Positions 35,101 through 40,379 of a stretch of 40,379 nt of DNA are shown one piece after another; the stretch's first letter is position 1, and each line of letters begins with the position of its first letter. The stretch is from positions 1 through 40,379 of the forward strand of contig NZ_FPBO01000054.1 in the NCBI RefSeq assembly GCF_900116645.1, read 5' to 3'. The position numbers were made by a program, and so were the translations under genes. The notes beneath the pieces were generated by a model. That model was not told the DNA's origin. It saw only the letters and a list, made by a program, of their open reading frames with translations, and made no database searches. The stretch comes from Pseudoduganella namucuonensis (GTDB lineage: Bacteria > Pseudomonadota > Gammaproteobacteria > Burkholderiales > Burkholderiaceae_D).

Positions 35101-38100
35101 GTGGTCGACACCAGCCTGGTGGGCAACACCGCGCTGCAGGTGCTGCAGCGCGAAGGCATGGAATGGCGCGTCGCCACCCAGGCCGGCAGCCAGACCAATG
35201 TCGACGCGATGATCGTGGTCGGCCGCGCGGACGCGGCGACCAAGGTGACGGCGGTGAAATACCGCGTCAAGGGCGCTGCGGCATGGCTGGACGCCGGCGC
35301 GGCGCGCCTGCTGACCATCGACAATTACAAGGTGTTCCTGACCACCGGACTGGCCAGCAACACCTACGAGTACAAGGCCGTCACGCAATCGGACACCGGC
35401 GTCATCGCCGACGGCGACAGCGGCTTGCTCAGCATCACTGCGGAGACCAAGCTGAACAAGAACGTCCTGGTGATGGGCCTCTACCTGCTGCTGCTGAACC
35501 GCGCGCCGGATCCGCAGGGCCTGAACTACTGGGTGGGGCGCGCCAACACCGGCATCAGCATGGCGCAATTGGCCGCAGATTTCCTGGCCGGAACGGAAGG
35601 CAGGGAACACCTGGGCACGGATAGCCGGACGATCATCAAGGCGGTGTTCCGCGACGCGCTGAATCGCCCGGAATCGGCCGACCCGGCCTACCTCGCCGAC
35701 ATCGAGAAGTGGGTGGCGCAGATGGACAAACCGGGCAACCGCGGCCAGGCCATCGCCGACTTGCTCAACGAGAACCAGTGGCAGTTGCAGGGCCGCCTCG
35801 ATGCGCTCCTGAATTATCTGGTCGAGAAAGGCGGCAGCGACGCCGCCACCGCCGAGCGCGTGCTGGCCCAGGCCAAGACCGACATCGACGGCGCAAAAAA
35901 GGCCGGCACCGAAGCGGCGCAGCTGGAGCAGCGACGCGCCGGCATCGTCCGGCTGTACATCGCCTTGTTCGGCAGCGCACCGGAAGGGGCCGCGCTGACC
36001 ACCTGGACCGCCGCCATGCAAGGCGGCGCGACGCTGGCCGCCATCGCCGACGCGTTGCTCGACACGCCCGAGGCGCAGGCGGCGCAGTGGTATCCGAAAA
36101 CGGGTTTGACGGCCGCGCAATACAACCAGACGCTCATCACGCGCGTCCACCAGGCCTTGCTCCAACGCGATCCGACAGCCGCCGAACTGACCCAGTCGCA
36201 AGCGGACATCGCACAGTCGACCCCGGGCGGGTTCGTCGCCCAGTTCATCGAAAAAATCGCCACCTACGGCGGCACCGACGCGGCCTTCCTGGCCGCGCGC
36301 ACGCTGCTGTTCGATAGGGTCGCGGTCGGCCTGACCTACGCGCACACGCTGCAGGGCAACCAGGGCGCCGAGGTTAGCACGGCGATGATCGCCGCCGTGA
36401 CCTCGGCCGCCACAGCACAAGCGGCCGCAGTGGCCGCGGTGGCCAACGCCAACACCGTCGTGCTGAACGCGCAGAACCGGGCCACCGCGCTGGACGCCGC
36501 CGCCAGCGCCATCCCGCTGGAAGACATGCGCATGGATGTGGCGCGCCTGTACACCGCCCTGCTGAACCGCGCGCCGGAAAAGGCCGGCATGGAATTCTGG
36601 CTCGGCGCGATGCGTACCGGCAATTCGCTGGCCCAGGTGGCGCAAGGCATGATCAATGCCGACCAGGAGGCCGGACTGCCGGCAATGAGCGACGCCGACT
36701 TCATCACCCACCTGTACCGCAACGTGACCGGCGCCGCCCCGACCGCCGCCGAGCTGGCGAACATGATGCCAAAGCTGGCCCAAGGCCGCGGCGCGCTCAC
36801 GCAAGACGTCATCGCCTGGCTGCGGCGCGACGCGTCAGCGGCCAGCGAGGCGCAGCGCTCCCTGTTCAACAACAAGGCGGCCGTCGGCGTGATCTACGCG
36901 CTCGACATGGCGGGAGAAGACACCACCGTGGCCAGGGACATGCTGGCCCTGGTGACCGCGTCCGACCTGTCGGCGGCGGTCACCCTTGGCCTGCAAAGCA
37001 TCACCCCGGTGGTGAAGGCCAACGCGATGCAGTTCTACACCGGCGCCACCCAGGCCGGACCGCTGCTGCAGGCGGCCGTCAACACCGGCGGCCCGCTGGT
37101 GACGGCCGGCACCGCCCTCAGCACGGCGACCATTGCCATCGCCACAGCCAATAGGCCCACCGCCAACGCGGTGCTGCGCGCGGCGCGCCTGTACGTGGGC
37201 CTGCTGAAGCGAGGCCAGACCGGCTATCCCAAGCTGGACATCGGCGGCTTGACCGACCGCAGCCGGATGTTGCTGGCCGGCGAATCGGACGCCGCGGTCG
37301 CCCAGATGCTGATCACTTCCCCTGAAGGCGCCCTGCTCTACCCGCCCGCCGAGCCGTGGGACCGCGCCGCCGCGGAGGCCTTCGTGGCCACGCTGTACCT
37401 GCAGGTGCTGGGCCGCGAACCGGACGCCGCCGGCCTGGCGTACTGGACCGACCTGCTGCCGGGGCCCGATTACCGCGGCGAACTGGCGGCCGGCTTCATC
37501 GACGCCATGCTGAATTCCACGGTGCCCGACACCGAGCCCGGCAAGGCCGAGGAATTGCGCCTGGTCGGCGCCCTGCATCAGCGCGTCAGCGCCGCGCTCA
37601 CCACCATCGTCAACGAGCCGACGCGGGTCGTCGCCGACGTGGTCGACGCCACCGCCAAGCTCAACGCGGCCAACACGGCGGCCAGCGCCGCAATCACGCC
37701 GATCAAGACCGCCGCCACGCTGATGGCCAACCCGCAGGCCGTCGACAGCCGCGCCGCGCTCGACGTGGCGCGCCTGTTCACAGGCGTCCTCAACCGTGGT
37801 TCGGGCCGCTCCAGGGCGCTCGACATGGCCGGGCTGGCCTACTGGACCGGCGAATACCAGGCCGGCTACAGCCTGGAGGACATCGCCGACGACATGCTCG
37901 ACAGCGACGAAGGCGCCGCGCTGTTCGCGGCGGCCGGCAGCACGCGCGCCTTTGTCGAGCAGATCTACCAGCAAGTGCTGGGCCGCGCCATGACCGCCGC
38001 CGACGGCACCTTCTGGGAGGACAAGATCGACCTGCAGGGCTACACTCGGGGCGCCGTGGCGGTGGGCATCATCGACGCCGCCATCAACAACCCGGAGGCG

Positions 38101-40379
38101 CCCAGCGCCGAGATGACCCGCGAAATCGCCTTCGAACAGGCGGTCGCCAGCGCCCTGCTGCAGATACCGGGCGTGCTGGCGATGGTGCCGACCAGCTCGG
38201 TGGCGGGCATAGGCGCCATCGGCACGGCCAGGACCGCCATCGTCACCGCCGAGAAGAACGTGGTGACCACCGGCCTGGCCCTGGAAGCCGCCCAGGCGCT
38301 GGTGGCCACCGACCAGCCCGCCGTCATCACGGCCGCCACGGCCAAGGACGCCGCAGTCGCGCTGCTGGAGGCACCCGAGCGGCAGGAGCTGACCGAACTG
38401 TATGTGGCCTTCCGCAAGCCGCTGAGCTACACGTTGCTGAAGACGCAGATCGCCGCGCTGCACGCGGGCACCACCTCGATGGAGAAGATCGCCGGCTCCT
38501 TCCTGGGCAGCCTGCCCAACCGAGACGCCCTGGTCAAATTCCTGTACAGCACAGTGCTGCTGCGCACGCCGGACCAGGCGGGCTACGACTACTGGATGGC
38601 TTATCCCGAGTCCAACTTCTGGGCGCTGTCGTACCGCTTCGTGCTCGCCGCCAAGCAAGTCGAGTTCGGCCATCCGGCCTACCTGCGCGCGGCCTATTTC
38701 GACGAGGTGACGACGGCGTGGAACGCCAACCAGGTGGAAGGCGAGAAGATCGTCACCGCCTACGACACCGCGCTGGCGACGGCGCAAGCGACGATCGACG
38801 GCAAGATCAGCACGGCCACGCGCAACCTGAACACGGCCGTGGCCAGCGTGCAGACGGCCCAGGACGACCTCAAGAAACGCATCTACGCGCTGGCCGTGTT
38901 CATGGAACGCACCAACGCCACCGCCTCCACGGCCGAGCGCGACGCGCGGGCCAAACGCGAGCTCGCCAACACGGCGCTCGCGCTGGTGTCGCTCGACACC
39001 GGCCGCGAAGTGACCACGCTGGCCGAGCTGTCCGCGGCGCAAATCTACGCCACCACGCTCAAGACCGTGGTCGGCCAGGACGCCACGCTGAGCAAGGCCC
39101 AGGGCGACTACTCGCGCACCCGGGGCGACTACACGCAGGCGGTACAGAACCTGGACGCCATGCCGGCCGCCGCGCGGCACGTGCTGCTGCTGACCCAGGT
39201 CTACACCATGGTGCTGGCGCGCGCGCCGAACGCCGCCGAGATACTCGCCGCCGACCATGCGCTCAAGCACGGCAAGACCATGGTGGAGTTGATCGACGAG
39301 CTGTTCGCCGCCAACCCCACCGTGTACCCCGCTGGCATGGCCAACAGCACGTTCATCATCAAGCTGTACGCCAACAGCACCGCCCTCAGCGTGCCTGGTC
39401 CCGAAAATACATACTGGAACGGCCAGCTGCCCTACATCGGCAAGGCCCAGATGGTGCTCGACCTGATTGACCAGCTGACCCACCAGACGGCCACGGCCGG
39501 CACCAACGCCTTCAACACCAAGGTCAGGACGGCGCTCTCGGGGCTGCCCCAGTTGCTGATCGTGGCCGCCAGCAGTTCCACCATCGCCACCGACACCATC
39601 GCGCAGACGGAGGCTCTGCTGCGCAAGGAAGCCGTCGCCGCCGACGCTGCGGCCGCCGCCAAGGTCTCGCCGCTGGCGGCGCAGGCCAGGGAGCTGACCC
39701 AACTCTACACGGTGATCTTCGGCCGCACACCGGACCGGGCCGGCCTGCAGTACTGGATGGATCGGGCCGCCGCCGGCGCCGCGCTGGACGTGGTGGCGCA
39801 GGACATGCTCAACTCCGCCGAGGGCAAGCTGGCCTACCCGGCCACGCTGGCCAACCGCGACTTCATCGTGCGCCTGTACAGCCAGGGCCTGGACAGCGCC
39901 GGCGTCGCCGAGGACATCACCACCTACACCAACCTGCTGGCGGTGGCCGGCAACACGCGCGGCAAGGTCGCGCTCAAGCTGATCACCGACCTGCTGGCCT
40001 ACAGCCTGGGCAACCCGACCCGGCTGGCCATGCGCGCCGCCTTCATGAGCCGCGTGGGCACGGCGCTGGCCCTGTCGGCCGACCTGTTCAAGGGCCACAC
40101 CAAGCAAAGCCTCGCCGTGCTGGCCACGACCCAGTTGATCGCGGCTAAAACGTCGGAACTGAGCTACCTCGCCGACGGCATCAAGCTCGGCGTCGACACC
40201 ACCAGCGTCGCCACCCGCAAGACCGCCGCCGTCAACAAGCTGACCCTGGACCGCTGGGGCAACCTGCTGTCGGTGGCCGACGCGCGCGACCCGAACTGGA
40301 AGATCCGCTACACCTACAACTACGACAACCGGCTGATCGAGCAGACCGTCAACGCGCTGGACGGCGCCGCCACGCCGCC
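26167..40379 (+). CDS. Giant YD-repeat (Rhs-like)/DUF4214 protein, partial (C-terminus beyond right edge)
   Basis: Open from ATG 26167 to the edge: at least 4,737 codons, roughly half a megadalton. AGGAG at 26155-26159 supports the start. Leader MVAVVSGSGLGL with no signal peptide, then TGNLVVQHQDEFLA and LTRTYN, parallel to YD gene 1. Residues ~165-2950 are YD units (YDALGR, YDAAGN), many followed by RYATP. Residues ~3100-4600 hold about sixteen DUF4214-like segments in eight pairs, with Ala-rich linkers. YD units resume at ~4690 (WGNLLSVADARD, YTYNYDNRL). YD repeats form large beta shells or surface proteins; DUF4214 occurs in large secreted proteins and its function is unknown. No cargo or toxin domain is visible before the edge. 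It is divergent from the flagellar operon. Export by the flagellar machine is possible but unproven; type I secretion is the main alternative. Confidence 0.93.
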   Translation, partial: MVAVVSGSGLGLFTGSASVLGQQGMFGNAVTGSGKEAAYVNVATGNLVVQHQDEFLASHGIDLNLTRTYNSLGNDGNGLGSNWRVGMTRQVTGLTGAANTAGSTVTLVDTDGSGSLYTYDAALGMYRGTDGGGAYRNLSLDAASQQWTWTSERRDQAGMRELYDGAQAGRITDAYDQDGNRVQYKYNASGTLDQVIDASGDILAFDYTNGNLSQVRTITSGGTLAIQVRYAYDALNRLETVTTDLSPEIHGIAGETPYVTTYTYRDTSNQIASIAQSDGTKVSFTYLLVRGAWRVATMIDGNAKITTFDTSIDGKTTVTDPYANKTVYSYDSKGQLLSVTAPATATASQVTTFTYDGNGNVTKILDARGQETAFDYDANGNRVLERDAMGNTVTRSYDLATNKLLTETRYLAADPDGAGAQAASQPLTTHFVYDASTTHLRFTVSPAGRVQEYRYDGAGLLRNALEYAGAAYSAGAPTLAALAAWAETSPVKNALINRSDYDYDRGLVKKTTSYAMLENQAVGAAVETNLVYDQHGQLRLSIDGKGNATSYAYDGLGRLLSTVDALGNSTTTIYEDLATGGKISTTQAGGLVTSTAFDRNGRAIQVTRADKAAPATVLSGARNVYDSAGRLVRSEYQDTLKSYHVYDAAGRQSGEIDLNGYLTEYFYNPNDQVTRTTRYATPVTAAAIATLFDAQDNAKQVLVSTLRPVADSADVSTWNLYDKAGRLTDNVDASGALTHYDYDGASRLVTVTLRATLVATASLAAVYVPVSFTQTVSAADRISRTLYDADGKLVGKLDPDGLLTENFYDGAGMLVKTVTYATAVADASRAAATVDLMRPAATAADLSQRFLYNSRHQQVGVIDGYNQLTETRYDAAGNVERRIRYATPVATPAGATIAKLGVTASAEDRAVSYTHTARNQLETETDQAGIVTRYAYDAEGNVVETSRQVGGAARAVKQRYDLQGRLTEELNAEGAGKLADAVTPAELDAIWRQYAIRHTYNKQGLRASTTAAGGARTLFYYDNVGRLTHTVNGNGEVAQQKYDAFGRAVKSIRYATPIDAAKLATLNGGQNEAAFNTIMATLSKPADHVEAYYYDNIGRLRYTLDGAGTVTGRTYNRYNQVDSTIVYGGILGAATVAAARGGGTTFATTDLATALAGTTGNQRTLNYYDAKGRLSYTVNAMGEVEGRTYDDLGQVGTTTQYAPRVNAALLKGLATEAATLGKADAGNRVQAYSYNPRGQVIDYRDALGNHTLTSYNNFGEAIRQVQLGTAGGTAEVAGADSARQTIYGADGRVLATIDNARVVTAFSYDAAGNVTERVTYGKPAAAGASAADIRAAIAAGTLSDIALDVRERQLYDVNGRASATLVLKQGAKDAQGAVSSTWSVVRQVYDRDGNPIERIGHAGTMNVAGASPTDAQVLAWLDAPANRTPRDTVQRMAYDKAGRLMATATALRFVKGSSAAEDAIEWSVERLQYDAFGNVSHRTVHEEPLRKLAPVGDELLAVAASVRDAVTRYAYDGANRVIATATALGLNALGTQQWAITRNDYDAAGNLTVNTRYANALVINEPPADLKTGVVADAARDRVTRNGYDAVNRLQLTVDASGAATSLVYDSRGNLVQTIEYVTKPGSLVVPAVNAADRGSRTLYDLNDRPVYTIDPMGAVTERSYDNFGNVTAVLRYETPFKPTTLAKLTATSTAATVANLIPEINGGRARAVYHAYGQDGRLRYSVDDDGSFKEFKYDTLGRVVGTLEFLEPLTGWDHSLQAIAPQAERQTQRGQALFASTEYDNMGNVVLTRDASGRTESFQYNAAGRITEHVSHGTLSTAGAPVADMLRDVRQRQVYDASGRPIATLVLKQGSKDAQGAISGDWSVVRQVYDADGNLVERIGHATAMKVAGTAPTDAQVLAWLDDPANRSERDSVQRMAYDKAGRLAVTATALRFVKGATSAEDATEWSVERLQYNSFGDVAIRTLHAETLRKLAPSAGELLALALPASFKDTVTRYAYDGKGRVSATASSLGLNADGKQQWAATRSDYDAFGNLTSTTRHATAWVVDNPPADLRTGVALDAARDRTTRHAYDTAGRRVLTIDATGAATAQVYDSRGNVAQTIEYYTKPSGVVAPAAHALDRVTRTVYDMSNQPVYTIDALGAVTERSYDIFGNVTTIVRYDKPLDAVAMASVKVTATEGDVNALLPWYFLERDRITRYAYDQSHNLRYTIDAEGYFKEIQYDALGRAVNTLEFPERLTGGDYSTYAISLQGHDQWQRNLARISSTEYDNMGNVRLVRDAMGATESFQYDALGRKTSYTNKAQHTWTYEYDQAGRLVQELTPRVAVYDGGLATTMGNWGVPKNLALKTRLEYDTLNNLVKRTEVGYDEAAAAEVDATRRATEYLYDALGRRTHTIQDSVSVYDPSREVLSTAGSVAALETHSGIRVTTVTYDTLGNAIANVDVGGAKSYKAYDKLGRVRYEVDANRNVTGYERDTFGAVTTLTRYATALVADPLTTELTNADLLKVKVTVKAAEDRTIRTAYDALGRTVKVSEPLAALYDQSTLGATSYITAGKVTDTVYNAFGEVRMVSVYGADAAGKQLTAAAVSRMYYNVSGRLVAEIAALSETATSRSGYLNTYEYDPAGNLKTRIEYSDALETWDDYTYGQPADNPAFDRKTGYTYDALNRRLTESKYGVTYTDNTDAATTVANATLTTSVTYDAAGNRVSVTDALKGATYTYYDALGRVTAVASAQSAAVAGITNADVPLTEYKRDLYGNAVLRIDYATGAQNVGAQGYTELSAAALRNSANRVTASSFDQYGRAIAVMDAEQYAQGRATTRSSYDRQGRVAKQWRVVTDSDGAKQTAFEIREYDALGRTVATVTPGNVNLIAGGDTPATRRTTGYNAFGEVVATAVVTGGAQTVLSTTTYDQAGNAWLSNAGDGVYRVTLFDAFGRASAQLVSTSANAEALKGVQKAADAVAMTDLMRTETRYDMLGRVVDTSLVGNTALQVLQREGMEWRVATQAGSQTNVDAMIVVGRADAATKVTAVKYRVKGAAAWLDAGAARLLTIDNYKVFLTTGLASNTYEYKAVTQSDTGVIADGDSGLLSITAETKLNKNVLVMGLYLLLLNRAPDPQGLNYWVGRANTGISMAQLAADFLAGTEGREHLGTDSRTIIKAVFRDALNRPESADPAYLADIEKWVAQMDKPGNRGQAIADLLNENQWQLQGRLDALLNYLVEKGGSDAATAERVLAQAKTDIDGAKKAGTEAAQLEQRRAGIVRLYIALFGSAPEGAALTTWTAAMQGGATLAAIADALLDTPEAQAAQWYPKTGLTAAQYNQTLITRVHQALLQRDPTAAELTQSQADIAQSTPGGFVAQFIEKIATYGGTDAAFLAARTLLFDRVAVGLTYAHTLQGNQGAEVSTAMIAAVTSAATAQAAAVAAVANANTVVLNAQNRATALDAAASAIPLEDMRMDVARLYTALLNRAPEKAGMEFWLGAMRTGNSLAQVAQGMINADQEAGLPAMSDADFITHLYRNVTGAAPTAAELANMMPKLAQGRGALTQDVIAWLRRDASAASEAQRSLFNNKAAVGVIYALDMAGEDTTVARDMLALVTASDLSAAVTLGLQSITPVVKANAMQFYTGATQAGPLLQAAVNTGGPLVTAGTALSTATIAIATANRPTANAVLRAARLYVGLLKRGQTGYPKLDIGGLTDRSRMLLAGESDAAVAQMLITSPEGALLYPPAEPWDRAAAEAFVATLYLQVLGREPDAAGLAYWTDLLPGPDYRGELAAGFIDAMLNSTVPDTEPGKAEELRLVGALHQRVSAALTTIVNEPTRVVADVVDATAKLNAANTAASAAITPIKTAATLMANPQAVDSRAALDVARLFTGVLNRGSGRSRALDMAGLAYWTGEYQAGYSLEDIADDMLDSDEGAALFAAAGSTRAFVEQIYQQVLGRAMTAADGTFWEDKIDLQGYTRGAVAVGIIDAAINNPEAPSAEMTREIAFEQAVASALLQIPGVLAMVPTSSVAGIGAIGTARTAIVTAEKNVVTTGLALEAAQALVATDQPAVITAATAKDAAVALLEAPERQELTELYVAFRKPLSYTLLKTQIAALHAGTTSMEKIAGSFLGSLPNRDALVKFLYSTVLLRTPDQAGYDYWMAYPESNFWALSYRFVLAAKQVEFGHPAYLRAAYFDEVTTAWNANQVEGEKIVTAYDTALATAQATIDGKISTATRNLNTAVASVQTAQDDLKKRIYALAVFMERTNATASTAERDARAKRELANTALALVSLDTGREVTTLAELSAAQIYATTLKTVVGQDATLSKAQGDYSRTRGDYTQAVQNLDAMPAAARHVLLLTQVYTMVLARAPNAAEILAADHALKHGKTMVELIDELFAANPTVYPAGMANSTFIIKLYANSTALSVPGPENTYWNGQLPYIGKAQMVLDLIDQLTHQTATAGTNAFNTKVRTALSGLPQLLIVAASSSTIATDTIAQTEALLRKEAVAADAAAAAKVSPLAAQARELTQLYTVIFGRTPDRAGLQYWMDRAAAGAALDVVAQDMLNSAEGKLAYPATLANRDFIVRLYSQGLDSAGVAEDITTYTNLLAVAGNTRGKVALKLITDLLAYSLGNPTRLAMRAAFMSRVGTALALSADLFKGHTKQSLAVLATTQLIAAKTSELSYLADGIKLGVDTTSVATRKTAAVNKLTLDRWGNLLSVADARDPNWKIRYTYNYDNRLIEQTVNALDGAATP
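30214..31668 (+). repeat. Internal long repeat of the giant gene, unit 1
   Basis: 1,455 nt (485 codons) beginning RERQLYDVNGRA. It shares long protein stretches with the following unit: TLVLKQG, DAQGA, WSVVRQVYD, PTDAQVLAWLD, QRMAYDKAGRL, TATALRFVKG, WSVERLQY. Copies have diverged at DNA level. Confidence 0.8.
31669..33080 (+). repeat. Internal long repeat of the giant gene, unit 2
   Basis: Begins RQRQVYDASGRP exactly 1,455 nt after unit 1 and stays alignable to about STEYDNMGN and ESFQYDALGRK, after which similarity fades. This indicates an in-frame tandem duplication of ~485 residues followed by divergence. Confidence 0.75.
35464..39990 (+). repeat. Array of DUF4214-like domains
   Basis: In the giant frame, canonical members such as LYLLLLNRAPDPQGLNYWVG, LYTALLNRAPEKAGMEFWLG, LYLQVLGREPDAAGLAYWTD and LYTVIFGRTPDRAGLQYWMD alternate with weaker ones (e.g. 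LYRNVTGAAPTAAEL). I count eight pairs, starting near 35464, 35938, 36537, 37178, 37761, 38390, 39190 and 39690, so the period is about 160-265 residues. Pairs are joined by Ala/Thr-rich, probably helical linkers. Confidence 0.85.

Noticed and set aside
27784..36804. A 3,006-codon open frame on the minus strand
   Set aside because: It is antisense to the giant YD gene. Its translation is rich in Val, Ala, Gly, His and Arg with no domain pattern, whereas the plus frame has clear YD repeats; GC-rich codon bias keeps the opposite frame open.
36835..40107. A 1,090-codon open frame on the minus strand
   Set aside because: Antisense shadow of the DUF4214 part of the giant gene; same composition artefact.
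26167..40379. Complete Rhs toxin with C-terminal effector and immunity gene
   Set aside because: The C-terminus is outside the window, no RHS core boundary motif such as DPxGL is seen, and no small immunity-like gene is present.
1..40379. tRNA, rRNA, insertion sequences or prophage attachment sites
   Set aside because: No tRNA-like cloverleaf, rRNA sequence, transposase frame or flanking direct repeat was recognised.

Overview
The window is about two-thirds G+C and looks like a betaproteobacterial chromosome. The best guess is the Oxalobacteraceae (Massilia/Duganella/Janthinobacterium group), inferred from the flagellar proteins together with giant YD-repeat/DUF4214 proteins. Genus and species cannot be fixed from the sequence alone.

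Layout. (1) Positions 1-2030, minus strand: the N-terminal 676 residues of a YD-repeat (Rhs-like) protein that passes into RTX-type glycine/aspartate repeats and runs off the left edge. (2) 2213-3445, plus strand: a GT4-type glycosyltransferase, divergent from the YD gene and convergent with flhA. (3) 3452-25864, minus strand: 28 tightly packed genes (largest gap 34 bp, many 1-4 bp overlaps), apparently one operon. The order is flgF-flgG-flgA-flgH-flgI-flgB-flgC-fliE-fliF-(reduced fliG-like)-fliH-fliI-fliJ-fliK-flgD-flgE-fliM-fliN-fliO-fliP-sigma28-TPR-127 aa unknown-TPR-fliQ-fliR-flhB-flhA. (4) 25865-26166: an AT-rich control region with several inverted repeats. (5) 26167 to the right edge, plus strand: a second YD-repeat gene, open for more than 4,737 codons, with a large DUF4214 array set between two YD-repeat stretches.

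How it may work together. The operon encodes a complete flagellar-type export gate (FlhA, FlhB, FliP, FliQ, FliR, FliO), its ATPase complex (FliH, FliI, FliJ), MS ring, rod, P and L rings and hook. The window holds no flagellin, filament cap, hook-filament junction protein, FlgJ, FlgM, stator or chemotaxis gene. The protein at the fliG position is only 179 aa and has no recognisable torque domain, and the FliM-like protein lacks the N-terminal CheY-binding peptide. The operon carries its own sigma28 and three accessory genes between fliP and fliQ. A YD-repeat giant lies on each side. The two giants share an N-terminal leader and a 26-nt upstream element identical at 25 of 26 positions, followed in both by a small hairpin. 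The main hypothesis is a reduced, possibly non-rotating flagellar hook-basal-body machine whose locus also carries co-regulated giant surface or secreted proteins. Whether the machine exports the giants is unproven: the RTX repeats in the left-hand giant point at least as strongly to type I secretion.
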